Positions 10,539 through 16,965 of a stretch of 25,984 bases of DNA are shown piece by piece. The stretch is from positions 1 to 25,984 of the forward strand of contig JBOGVU010000033.1 of the NCBI GenBank assembly GCA_050692915.1, given 5' to 3'. Made by a program: the position numbers and the translations under genes. Every line of letters starts with the position of its first letter. Position 1 is the stretch's first letter. Source of the DNA: CALAEC01 sp050692915. GTDB taxonomy: Bacteria; Actinomycetota; UBA4738; CALAEC01. The notes under the pieces are model-generated. The model was not told the origin of the DNA. It ran no database searches and saw only the letters and a program-made list of their open reading frames with translations.

Positions 10539-11432
10539 ATGATGACCATGCTCGAGCGACCACTGCGGCGCCAACCGGGGATCCCCGGCCGGAACGAGCC
10601 CGTCGCTCCGACGACATGGCCGGGGGCGGCCCGGCGGGCCGCCGTCGTCCTCTCGGCTGGAATTGCCGCCCTCATGGTCGTGGCGTCGGCCGCTGGCCTG
10701 TTGGTCGAGGGCCTCTACCCCGACGGCGAGTGGGCGCGGGAGGCGCTCCGGGGAGGCGACCTCGTGACGCTGGTGCTCGTGGCCCCCTTGCTAATCGCGT
10801 CCCTGATCCTGTCGGTGCGCGGTTCCACGCGGGCCCAGCTGGTGTGGATCGCCATGCTCGGCTACTCCGTCTACAACTACGCCTACTACGTGTTCGGGTC
10901 GACGTTCAACGATGTGTTCCTCCTCCACATCGCCCTGCTGTCCATGTCCATCTTCGCCCTGGCCTGCGCGCTCCCCAGCCTGAATGTTGCCGCGATCGCC
11001 GCCCGGTTCCGCTCGAGAGTTGCGGCCCGGTGGATCGGGGGGTTCCTCGTGATCGTGGGCATCGCTCAGGGGGCGCTATGGGTCTTCCTCGTGCTGCGGT
11101 TCGCGGTGACCGGACGGCTCCTCCACGACATCCCTGTGGACGGCCAGCACCTAGTCTTCGCTCTGGACGTGTCGCTGCTGGTGCCGACGTTGATCCTCGC
11201 CGGAATCCTCCTTTACCGAAGGACGCCCTTTGGGTGGGTGCTGGGAACGGCGGTCAGCGTGTTCGGTGCCGCGTACCAGCTCAACCTGATGCTCGCCGGC
11301 GCGTTTCAGGCCAACGCCGGTGTCGTCGGGGTCAAGGCGTTCCCGCCCGAGGGGATCGCTCTCACGGTCGGTTTCGCGGCTGCGTCGGCTGTTCTTCTCA
11401 TGCACCGCCAACGTTTCACGGAGGGGGTGTGA
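10539..11432 (+). CDS. Polytopic membrane protein of unknown function
   Basis: A 297-aa integral membrane protein with about eight hydrophobic segments (roughly 35-55, 75-95, 100-120, 127-147, 165-188, 203-225, 230-250 and 268-288). The extracytoplasmic or loop features include SVYNYAYYVFGSTFND and FPPEGIALT. I do not recognise a characterised family. The start is chosen at ATG 10539, 8 nt after AGAGG; a second ATG follows at once and cannot be excluded. The gene sits divergent from the devS kinase behind a DosR-box-like site, so oxygen- or NO-responsive expression is possible. Its stop TGA (11430-11432) shares a base with an ATG at 11432 that opens an 8-codon reading frame ending at the GTG of the next segment. 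Confidence 0.8.
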   Translation: MMTMLERPLRRQPGIPGRNEPVAPTTWPGAARRAAVVLSAGIAALMVVASAAGLLVEGLYPDGEWAREALRGGDLVTLVLVAPLLIASLILSVRGSTRAQLVWIAMLGYSVYNYAYYVFGSTFNDVFLLHIALLSMSIFALACALPSLNVAAIAARFRSRVAARWIGGFLVIVGIAQGALWVFLVLRFAVTGRLLHDIPVDGQHLVFALDVSLLVPTLILAGILLYRRTPFGWVLGTAVSVFGAAYQLNLMLAGAFQANAGVVGVKAFPPEGIALTVGFAAASAVLLMHRQRFTEGV

Positions 11433-11454
11433 TGACTACTCCTCCGGTCCCGAC

Positions 11455-11662
11455 GTGACGGTGATCGACCGACGCGCCCGGCGGGGCGGTTCCCCTCCCG
11501 AACCCAGGGGACGGCGGGTGGCGCTCGGCACCCTCTGGGCGGGCTTCGTCGTGGCGGCGATCTTCTTTCTCGATCTCCTCGACCTGACCGCGTACGGATT
11601 TCTGGGTTCCCGGGGCGGCCATTGCCCTTGCCGTCGTCTCCGCCCGGGCGAGGACTCTTCGG
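11455..11662 (+). pseudogene. Out-of-frame N-terminal segment of the CPBP protein
   Basis: From GTG 11455 one frame encodes an Arg-rich start and then a clear membrane helix (LWAGFVVAAIFFLDLLDL) followed by TAYGFLGSR. At the G-run 11612-11615 the sensible reading changes to the +1 frame, which gives AAIALAVVSARARTLR and runs straight into the CPBP gene at 11663. Dropping one G from CGGGGC joins both parts into one longer protein. So this is either a sequencing/assembly indel or a real frameshift that leaves the CPBP gene to start internally at ATG 11663. The GTG itself overlaps (GTGA) the stop of an 8-codon frame that begins at ATG 11432. Confidence 0.5.
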
Positions 11663-12442
11663 ATGCCGGGCTTCCGGTGGGCCCGCCTCGCTCCCGATCG
11701 GCGCGACCTGCTGGCCATCGCGGCGCTCTACACGGTCGTGGTGGCCCTGGCCAAGCTGGCGTTGGGGATATTCACCACCGACAGCACGCTCGGGTTGTTT
11801 CTCTGCTTCGGCGCCGGGCTGGTGGTCGGGGTGGTCGGGCCTGTCGTGTATACGGTGTGGGGTCGGGGCCGGCCCCTCTCCTCTCTGGGGATCGGCCTCC
11901 ATCGCTGGCGAAGCACAGTTGCCTTGGCCGTCCTGTTCGGCGCGGTCCAATTCTCGATCACCCTGTGGGGTTACGACCTACCTCTGGCTGTGGACTGGGT
12001 TCCGCTCCTGGTCATGTCCGTGGTCGTGGGACTGTTCGAGGCAGTGTTCTTCCGGGGATTCGTCCAGGGAACCCTCGAAAGGAGCTTCGGAGCGGGCCCG
12101 GCCGTGCTGGGGGCAGCTGCTCTCTACGCCGTGTACCACGTGGGCTACGGCATGGGGAGCTGGGAGATGGTGTTCCTGTTGGGTCTGGGCGTGGTGTACG
12201 GAGTCGCTTACCGGATCACAGAGAACGTCTTGGTCCTGTGGCCCCTGCTCACCCCGGCCGGCGCCTTCTTCAACAACCTCCAGGCCGGGGACCTGGCCGG
12301 CCAGCTCCCGTGGGCCTCCATTGCCGGGTTCGCTGACGTTCTGGGACTGATGGCGGTGGCCATCTGGCTCGGCCACCGGCGGGAGCAGCGTCTCGGCGCC
12401 GAACGAGGTATGGGTGCCGCTGCGCTCCGGAGGGCCGGTTAG
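11663..12442 (+). CDS. CPBP-family intramembrane metalloprotease-like protein
   Basis: A 259-residue frame with seven or so membrane segments and the CPBP (Abi/Rce1-like) signature. Motif 1 appears as EAVFFRG (E126, R131), where the usual second glutamate of EExxxR is alanine. Motif 2 is YAVYH (H159). The third motif around FFNNLQAG keeps Asn (N204/N205) but has no His four residues earlier. The loss of two usual positions makes protease activity uncertain. CPBP proteins cleave substrates within the membrane (CAAX processing, bacteriocin immunity). The ATG at 11663 has GAGGA about 9 nt upstream and may be a genuine internal start, but in-frame codons further upstream look like part of the protein (see preceding segment). 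Confidence 0.75.
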   Translation: MPGFRWARLAPDRRDLLAIAALYTVVVALAKLALGIFTTDSTLGLFLCFGAGLVVGVVGPVVYTVWGRGRPLSSLGIGLHRWRSTVALAVLFGAVQFSITLWGYDLPLAVDWVPLLVMSVVVGLFEAVFFRGFVQGTLERSFGAGPAVLGAAALYAVYHVGYGMGSWEMVFLLGLGVVYGVAYRITENVLVLWPLLTPAGAFFNNLQAGDLAGQLPWASIAGFADVLGLMAVAIWLGHRREQRLGAERGMGAAALRRAG

Positions 12443-12463
12443 GCCGGTCGTCCCAGCCCGAGG

Positions 12464-12507
12464 GGGCCGATGGTCCCTGGGCCGGTCGTGCGCCCGCAAC
12501 CTACGCT
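12464..12507 (+). promoter_or_regulatory. DosR-box-like site and -10 before the cupredoxin gene
   Basis: GGGCCGATGGTCCC (12464-12477) matches the DosR box core at 11 of 14 positions, including the exact right half-site GTCCC and an A/T centre. TACGCT (12502-12507), a TANNNT-type -10, starts after 24 nt. That would set a start site near 12514 and the box centre near -43. The coding start follows at 12530 with GGGAGGGG. This is the best of the box candidates in the window. Confidence 0.45.
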
Positions 12508-12529
12508 GGGCCCACTGAAGGGAGGGGCC

Positions 12530-12985
12530 ATGGAAAGACGGAGACGGCTGGTCACCAGGGGGAGAGGCCTTCTCGCGGCAGCGCTTCTCGCCGGGCTGGC
12601 CCTGCCGGCCTGTGCGGGGGGAGGGGGGACCGTGGCGGTGACCCTCCAGGAATTCGCGGTCATTCCCGCCCAGGACTCGGTCTCCGCCGGCGAGGTCACC
12701 TTCGAGGTGGAGAACATCGGGCCGGAGGACGTTCACGAGTTCGTGGTGATCAGGACCGATCTGGCCCCCGATGCCCTGCCCACCGACGGGAACGGCGTCG
12801 TCGAAGAGGAAGGCGCAGGCATGGAGGTGATCGACGAGATCGAGGACATCCCGGTAGGAGAGACACAGAGTCTGACGGTCGATCTGGACGCCGGCAACTA
12901 CGTACTCATCTGCAACATCTGGGACGAGGAGGAGGAAGAGGCCCACTACGCGATGGGCATGCGGACGGCCTTTACGGTCGAGTAG
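12530..12985 (+). CDS. Cupredoxin-like lipoprotein
   Basis: A 151-aa exported protein. Residues 1-28 are a lipoprotein signal: an RRRR-containing n-region, a hydrophobic core and the lipobox LPAC (C28). The mature part is a single cupredoxin barrel (GTVAVTLQEFAVIP, then SAGEVTFEVENIG) with the type-1 copper ligand order His-Cys-His-Met: H69 in DVHEF, C128 in LICNI, H139 and M142/M144 in HYAMGM. It would be anchored on the outer face of the membrane and carry electrons or bind copper. Two acidic stretches (VVEEEGAG and DEEEEE) are unusual and may add metal binding. ATG 12530 follows GGGAGGGG; the reading frame is open further upstream without a ribosome site. Expression is probably driven from the site at 12464-12507. 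Confidence 0.87.
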   Translation: MERRRRLVTRGRGLLAAALLAGLALPACAGGGGTVAVTLQEFAVIPAQDSVSAGEVTFEVENIGPEDVHEFVVIRTDLAPDALPTDGNGVVEEEGAGMEVIDEIEDIPVGETQSLTVDLDAGNYVLICNIWDEEEEEAHYAMGMRTAFTVE

Positions 12986-13021
12986 CCGACATTGCTTTCG
13001 CGCTAGGAGAGGAAACCGACA

Positions 13022-13300
13022 ATGGAGCACCGAAGCCCTCTGCTCCACTATCACGCTGACATCCGCGCGGCCTGCCCGTGGCTGTTGGGAGCCGGGGTGC
13101 TCGCATATCTGTCGCTCGTGCCAGGCGCGATCATCCTCGCTCGGCTGATCGAAGCGGATATCGCGGGCTTGTGGCCGGGCTCGCTGCCTTCTCTTTCGCC
13201 TCCCTCATCCTGGCCCTGGTCGCCGCCCGGGCCCGGGATCGCCTCCGAGCCGACCAGACGGCCGATGCCCCCAGACCGAGGGGAGACGGTCCCGCGATGA
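13022..13300 (+). CDS. Small two-helix membrane protein, apparently frameshifted
   Basis: ATG 13022 follows AGGAGAGG. The frame encodes MEHRSPLLHYHAD, one membrane helix (WLLGAGVLAYLSLVPGAIIL) and ARLIEADIAGL. It then turns into a Pro/Ser-rich tail that looks non-coding, ending at 13300. From about 13167 the neighbouring frame gives GLVAGLAAFSFASLILALVA and then ARARDRLRADQTAD, an obvious second helix plus basic tail, ending at 13341. One missing base near 13168-13175 would join them into a ~106-aa two-helix protein. I infer an indel rather than a real tail. The family is unknown to me. It sits between the cupredoxin and SRPBCC genes in one likely transcript. Confidence 0.5.
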   Translation: MEHRSPLLHYHADIRAACPWLLGAGVLAYLSLVPGAIILARLIEADIAGLWPGSLPSLSPPSSWPWSPPGPGIASEPTRRPMPPDRGETVPR

Positions 13301-13345
13301 GCTTCGGGTCAGGTGGACTGATGAGAGACGCAGCAGGTTGACGGT

Positions 13346-13798
13346 GTGAAGGACATGGTTCGCATCGAGGGACAGATCGTCATCGACCGACCGGTGGGAG
13401 AGGTGTTCGACTTCGTCGCCGACGAGCGCAACGAACCGCGCTACAACCGCCGGATGCCCAGGGCGGAGAAGATCTCGGACGGATCCATCGGCACCGGCAC
13501 CCGCTTCCGGGCGGAGACAACGAACATGGGCCGAACCGTGCCCATGATCATCGAGCTCACGGTCTACGACCGACCCCGCCGCCTTGCCTCGACGACGCAC
13601 ATGTCCTCCATGGATCTTCAAGGCACCCTGACGTTCGACCCAGTCCCCCCAGGCACCCGGATGCGCTGGTCATGGGACGTGGAGCCGCGGGGCGTCCTCC
13701 GGCTGGTGAGGCCGCTCGTCGCCCTCATGGGTCGGCGCCAGGAGCAGAGGATCTGGACGGAGCTCAAGAAGCTCCTGGAAGCACGGGGGTCGACATGA
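13346..13798 (+). CDS. SRPBCC (polyketide cyclase/START-like) protein
   Basis: A 150-aa protein with the SRPBCC helix-grip layout: RIEGQIVIDRPVGEVFDFVA forms the first strand and helix, followed by GTGTRFRAE, then RRLASTTHMSS, a strand with GTLTFDPVPPGTRMRWSWD and a long C-terminal helix with RRQEQRIWTELKKLLE. Such proteins bind hydrophobic ligands in a cavity; no ligand can be inferred here. The start is taken as GTG 13346 with AGCAGG about 8 nt ahead; ATG 13355 (MVRIEG) is a possible alternative but its AAGGA is too close. The stop overlaps the next ATG (ATGA at 13795-13798), showing translational coupling. Confidence 0.83.
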   Translation: MKDMVRIEGQIVIDRPVGEVFDFVADERNEPRYNRRMPRAEKISDGSIGTGTRFRAETTNMGRTVPMIIELTVYDRPRRLASTTHMSSMDLQGTLTFDPVPPGTRMRWSWDVEPRGVLRLVRPLVALMGRRQEQRIWTELKKLLEARGST

Positions 13799-14517
13799 AC
13801 TCAACTCGAGAAGCAGAGTCCACGGACCCGCGCTGGAGGATGCTCTACAGGCTGGCCGGGGCGGGCGCCCTGATCTCGGCGGTGTTCATCCCGATCCAGG
13901 TCCTGGTGTTCATAGTCTGGGCCCCACCGCTGGACGGCACCGCCGTCGAATGGTTCGCGCTCTGCCGGGACAACCGGCTGGTCGGCCTGCTCGATCTGGA
14001 TCTCCTGCTGGTCGCGGACAACGTGTTCCTGGTCCCCATCTTCCTGGCCCTGTACGTCCTCCTCAGGCGAGACAGCGAATCCCTGATGACGATCGCCACG
14101 GCCCTCGGGTTCCTGGGCATCGTGTTCTTCATCGCGTCGAATCCGGCCTTCGAGATGCTCTCTCTCAGCGAGGGGTACGCGGAGGCATCGACCGGAGCGC
14201 AGCGATCGACCTTCCTGTCGGCGGGGGAGGCCATGCTGGCCACCTGGGAGGGCACCGCCTTCCACACGTACTACGTCCTCGGGTCCATCGCTGGCATCGC
14301 GATCGGGGCGGTGATGGTCCGAAGCGTCGTCTTCAGCAACCTGGCGGGGTGGATGGCGATTCTCGGGAACGCCGTCGGCCTAGGCCTCTACATCCCGACC
14401 GTCGGCGTCTACATCTCCGTGTTCTCGGTCGTGTTCCTGGAGGTCTGGTACATCCTGATCTCGCGACGGCTGTTCCAGCTGGGGAAGCGCACTACCAGAG
14501 TGGAGGCCTTCCGATGA
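13795..14517 (+). CDS. DUF4386-like polytopic membrane protein
   Basis: A 240-aa membrane protein. After a short polar N-terminus come about six helices: GALISAVFIPIQVLVFIVWA (~25-44), VADNVFLVPIFLALYVLL (~75-93), a helix near 100-120, VLGSIAGIAIGAVMV (~160-175), WMAILGNAVGLGLYIP (~185-200) and the last at ~205-225. The layout, with a long loop holding SEGYAEASTGAQRSTFLSAG, resembles DUF4386-type proteins, whose function is unknown. It is tied by ATGA overlaps to the SRPBCC gene before it and the flavodoxin after it. Confidence 0.75.
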   Translation: MNSTREAESTDPRWRMLYRLAGAGALISAVFIPIQVLVFIVWAPPLDGTAVEWFALCRDNRLVGLLDLDLLLVADNVFLVPIFLALYVLLRRDSESLMTIATALGFLGIVFFIASNPAFEMLSLSEGYAEASTGAQRSTFLSAGEAMLATWEGTAFHTYYVLGSIAGIAIGAVMVRSVVFSNLAGWMAILGNAVGLGLYIPTVGVYISVFSVVFLEVWYILISRRLFQLGKRTTRVEAFR

Positions 14518-15005
14518 ACGCGGTGGTCCTATACGAGTCGGTGTACGGCAACACCGAAGCGGTCGCGCGGGCCGTCGCCGACGGGCTCGGTCCGGCCGGT
14601 GAGGTGACGCTGTCCCGGTTCGGGGAGGTCCCCCGGGGCGCTGTCGAGGGGGGCGGACCTCGTAGTGCTGGGAGGACCGTCCCACGGGTGGGGATGACCA
14701 GAGCCGCCTCTCGGAAGCGCGTCGACACCGAGAGCTACGCGGTGGGGGCTCGGGAGTGGCTTGAGGAGTCGCGGCCGGGGTCCGGGAAGATGGCCGCGGC
14801 GTTCGACACCCGATTCGGGATGCCGCGGTGGTTGACCGGCTCGGCGGCGTCATGCATCGCCCGCCGGCTCCGGCGGAGCGGGTACCGGCTGGTTGCTCCG
14901 CCCGAGAGCTTCTTCGTCCTCCACACCGCAGGGCCCCTTCGGGACGGGGAAGACAACCGGGCCAGGGCGTGGGCATCCGAGCTCGCCAAGCGGGCATCGA
15001 CATGA
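14514..15005 (+). CDS. Flavodoxin-family protein with out-of-frame FMN loop
   Basis: The 163-codon frame begins AVVLYESVYGNTEAVARAV, the phosphate-binding loop of flavodoxins (T/S-x-x-x-N-T). It ends with AAAFDTRF, GSAASCIARRL and PPESFFVLHTAGPLRDGE, typical of actinobacterial flavodoxin-like proteins. The middle (about residues 47-60) reads as unrelated Arg/Pro-rich sequence. The adjacent frame there encodes ADLVVLGGPSHGWG, exactly the missing strand and FMN loop. One extra G in the G6 run 14648-14653 and one missing G in the G4 run 14690-14693 would explain it. As given, the product would lack its isoalloxazine loop. It probably serves as an electron carrier or FMN reductase. ATG overlaps the previous stop (ATGA). 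Confidence 0.78.
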   Translation: MNAVVLYESVYGNTEAVARAVADGLGPAGEVTLSRFGEVPRGAVEGGGPRSAGRTVPRVGMTRAASRKRVDTESYAVGAREWLEESRPGSGKMAAAFDTRFGMPRWLTGSAASCIARRLRRSGYRLVAPPESFFVLHTAGPLRDGEDNRARAWASELAKRAST

Positions 15006-15205
15006 ACTCCCCGGACTTCAGCCGCCGGACCCGCCACCGGCCCCCGGCCGCGTGGCATCGATACCTCGGCAATCGCCTCGCCGTGCTATTGACCTCGCTC
15101 GGCCTGGCGCCGAGAGGCGGCGTCACGCTGGAAGTTCCCATCCGGAGGTCTGCGCGTGTCGAACGCGCACGGATGAAGCCGATATCGGAAGGAGGACCGA
15201 AATGA
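15002..15205 (+). pseudogene. Truncated nitroreductase/quinone reductase-like fragment (F420 type)
   Basis: A 67-codon frame overlapping both neighbours by ATGA. Residues ~18-50 (WHRYLGNRLAVLLTSLGLAP followed by RGGVTLEVPIRRS) resemble the N-terminus of deazaflavin (F420)-dependent nitroreductase/quinone reductases, where GRRSG would be expected in place of IRRSA. Those proteins go on for about 80-100 more residues; here the frame ends in a short polar tail that also carries the next gene's GGAAGGAGG site. I read it as an internally deleted remnant kept in the operon's coupling chain. The family assignment is by eye and moderate. Confidence 0.5.
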
Positions 15206-15912
15206 GAACCGGACCGAGGTCGCGCTGGATCTTTGGACTACTGCTGGTCGCCATCGGAGTGCTCTTCCTCCTCGACACCACCGATGTGATCGAGGACGAC
15301 AACGTATGGAGCCTGATCTGGCCGGCGATCCTCGCCTTCCTCGGCGCCTGGTTCATGTTCAGAGAGCGGGGCAGGAGCCTGGTGGGCCTGGTGCTCCTAC
15401 TACTGGGCGGCGGGTTCTTCGCCCAGAATGCCCAGTGGATCGAGAGCGGCTGGATCGGTAGGTATTGGCCCGTGGTGGTGATCGGGGCCGGCCTGGCAAT
15501 CCTGGCGGATGCGACCGGCGTGCTTCGACGTCGCGGGGTGGAGGCCGGTGTGGGGGTCCGCGGAGAGGATTGGCTCAAGGCGACCGCCGTCATGTCGGGG
15601 AGAAAGGAACGCGTGACGAGCACCGAGTGGCGAGGCGGTGATGTGGCCGCCGTCATGGGAGGGGTCGAGCTGGACCTCCGTGAGGCCAAGCCCGCCCCCG
15701 AGGGTGCTCGGCTGGACGTGACCGCCCTGATGGGTGGAGTCGAGATCTGGGTCCCCTCGGGTTGGCAGGTGTCTCCCCGGATCACCCCGCTCCTTGGTGG
15801 CGTCGAGGACAAAACGAGCCCTGGCCCGACCGACGGCGATGCGCCGCGCCTAGAGATCAGGGGGATGGCTCTGATGGGCGGCGTGGAGATCAAGCACAAG
15901 ACAGAGGCCTGA
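15202..15912 (+). CDS. LiaF-like membrane protein
   Basis: A 236-aa protein. Residues ~8-110 form four membrane helices (FGLLLVAIGVLFLLDTTDV, WSLIWPAILAFLGAWFMF, LVGLVLLLLGGGFFAQ and YWPVVVIGAGLAILAD), as in the LiaI/LiaF-like transmembrane domain. The C-terminal part is a LiaF-type soluble domain with repeated turns: AVMSGR, AVMGGVELDL, ALMGGVEIWV, PLLGGVEDKT and ALMGGVEIKH, likely rungs of a beta-helix. In Firmicutes LiaF inhibits a cell-envelope stress kinase; in Actinomycetota the role is largely unknown. ATG 15202 has a strong GGAAGGAGG and overlaps the previous stop. It is the last gene of the coupled chain. Confidence 0.87.
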   Translation: MRTGPRSRWIFGLLLVAIGVLFLLDTTDVIEDDNVWSLIWPAILAFLGAWFMFRERGRSLVGLVLLLLGGGFFAQNAQWIESGWIGRYWPVVVIGAGLAILADATGVLRRRGVEAGVGVRGEDWLKATAVMSGRKERVTSTEWRGGDVAAVMGGVELDLREAKPAPEGARLDVTALMGGVEIWVPSGWQVSPRITPLLGGVEDKTSPGPTDGDAPRLEIRGMALMGGVEIKHKTEA

Positions 15913-15953
15913 GCGAGGGCACGAACGCCTCGGAGTTGACTGATCGGAACTGA

Positions 15954-15989
15954 GGCCCGGGATCGGAACCGGGGCGCAGCTCCCGGGCC
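15954..15989 (+). terminator. Possible hairpin after the LiaF-like gene
   Basis: GGCCCGGG (15954-15961) can pair with CCCGGGCC (15982-15989) across a 20-nt loop, 40 nt after the LiaF stop. It has no U-tract and a large loop, so this is only a candidate. Confidence 0.25.
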
Positions 15990-16121
15990 CGGGTCAGAGG
16001 ATCGGGCCCATGCGCCCCGACTGGCGTTCCATGCCATTGTGCCGTCTTTCGAGGGCCGAACGGCCCTAGGTCTGCCTACGAACAGGTCCTACCCTGGCAT
16101 CGGTCAAGGGAGGTGACAGCG

Positions 16122-16367
16122 ATGATGTGGGGTCACGGTTGGGGCGACTGGCTCTGGATGGGGCTGGGCTTGCTGGTGTTCTGGGGAGGCATGGTCACCG
16201 TGGTGGTCTTCGCCTTTCGGGCTTGGGGGCGCAACCCCTCGCACCAGCGAGGGGCTCCCCGTGCTCCCGACGCCCACGACATCCTCGCGGAGCGCTTTGC
16301 CCGAGGAGAGATCTCGGAGGACGAGTTCGAACGCCGGAGGCATGTGCTGGAGCACCAGGCGACCTAG
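16122..16367 (+). CDS. Small SHOCT-domain membrane protein
   Basis: An 81-aa protein: one N-terminal membrane helix (WLWMGLGLLVFWGGMVTVVVF part, ~10-32), a basic linker, and a C-terminal SHOCT motif (ILAERFARGEISEDEFERR, ~58-76). SHOCT proteins are short oligomerising or tethering modules of unknown detailed function. AAGGGAGGTGA lies 8 nt before ATG 16122. A GTG at 16113 overlaps that ribosome site, and the second ATG (16125) is also possible. It seems monocistronic, with ~210 bp of non-coding sequence upstream and a perfect hairpin 60 bp downstream. Confidence 0.85.
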   Translation: MMWGHGWGDWLWMGLGLLVFWGGMVTVVVFAFRAWGRNPSHQRGAPRAPDAHDILAERFARGEISEDEFERRRHVLEHQAT

Positions 16368-16427
16368 GCGGGAGAGGTAGGCAGTTGGGACCTCCCAGCG
16401 GCCAACTCTTGCCTAACTTTTGCCCAA

Positions 16428-16462
16428 GTGAGGTGATCTCAGGGGATCTGAGATCACCTCAC
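16428..16462. terminator. Perfect 14-bp stem hairpin
   Basis: GTGAGGTGATCTCA (16428-16441) and its exact complement (16449-16462) enclose a 7-nt loop, GGGGATC. It lies 60 bp after the SHOCT gene and could stop transcription from it in either direction. There is no U-tract. Alternatively it marks the edge of the inserted region to its right. Confidence 0.5.
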
Positions 16463-16634
16463 ATGCCCCTCATAACCCAGAGGTCGCGGATTCTACGGGT
16501 GGCGGTCGGCGAGCTCCAACTCCGCCGCTCAAGCTGCCCAGGGTCTTTCTCCTCGGATCATCATGGCGTGTTCTCATGATTCGACTCGCCCTGGATTTGC
16601 TCCGCAAGAAACGCGTTCGACGATAACTGCTGAC

Positions 16635-16817
16635 CTTGCCTTGCATGCCGCAGAAATGCCGCAACTTGCAAAGGAACCAGCATTAACCCCTGCGAACCTA
16701 TAGGACCCGAGTGAACCGCCTGAGCAGGGCCTTCATCCATTTCCGCAGGTCACCGCCTCGCTTGGCTGCGGCCTCATAATCCGTCGGTCGGAGGTTCGAG
16801 TCCTCCCCGCCCCACCA
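16635..16817 (+). repeat. att-like direct repeat, copy 1
   Basis: A ~180-bp segment that recurs at 19329-19508, diverged but easily aligned. It starts CTTGCCTTGCATGCCGCA, contains two ATGCCGCA octamers (16645-16652 and 16656-16663), the shared block CCATTTCCGCAGGT, and ends with the 3' half of a tRNA. The layout (element end with small repeats, then a tRNA-derived core) is what an integrative element leaves in a host tRNA gene. The octamers could be arm-type integrase sites. Confidence 0.7.
16768..16817 (+). other. tRNA 3' half (CAT anticodon), copy 1
   Basis: It reads from the 3' side of the anticodon arm: loop CTCATAA, arm TCCGT, a 5-nt variable loop, T-arm GGAGG-TTCGAGT-CCTCC, acceptor strand CCGCCCC, discriminator A and an encoded CCA. 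No 5' half with the complementary acceptor GGGGCGG and a D-arm is present directly upstream. So it is an attachment-site copy, not a working tRNA gene. Confidence 0.75.
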
Positions 16818-16965
16818 ACGAAAGCGCAGGTCAGGCCTCTTTTCAGACCGAAGGATCAGGATTCGGAGAGGGATGTGCCCCGCGCTGGCCCCGCATTGGA
16901 CACGCGTTGGCTGGGAGTACTCACCGCGCGTATTACATAGATGCCGTGCTGCCGGCTACAGACAT

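Larger units (their letters stand above)
16368..16965. other. Gene-free stretch holding a hairpin and an att-like scar
   Basis: No convincing gene is seen on either strand. The stretch contains a perfect 14-bp-stem hairpin (16428-16462), about 170 bp of lower-GC sequence with nothing recognisable (16463-16634), and a repeat ending in a tRNA 3' half (16635-16817). About 150 bp follow before the end of the minus-strand gene at 16966. Just right of the tRNA half, CGAAAG...GGTCAG...CTTTTC resembles the same place in the second copy. Confidence 0.6.

Noticed and set aside
11432..11458. Eight-codon frame MTTPPVPT behind GGAGGGGG, overlapping the previous stop and ending at GTG 11455
   Set aside because: Too short to call a gene; it may be a coupling leader or the true start of the frameshifted CPBP protein, but nothing decides between these.
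16004..16017. GGGCCCATGCGCCC as a further DosR-like box before the SHOCT gene
   Set aside because: It misses one fixed G and no -10-like hexamer occurs 24 nt downstream.
16768..16817. A complete tRNA-Met gene
   Set aside because: No 5' acceptor strand GGGGCGG or D-arm lies upstream; only the 3' half is present. The same holds at 19462-19508.
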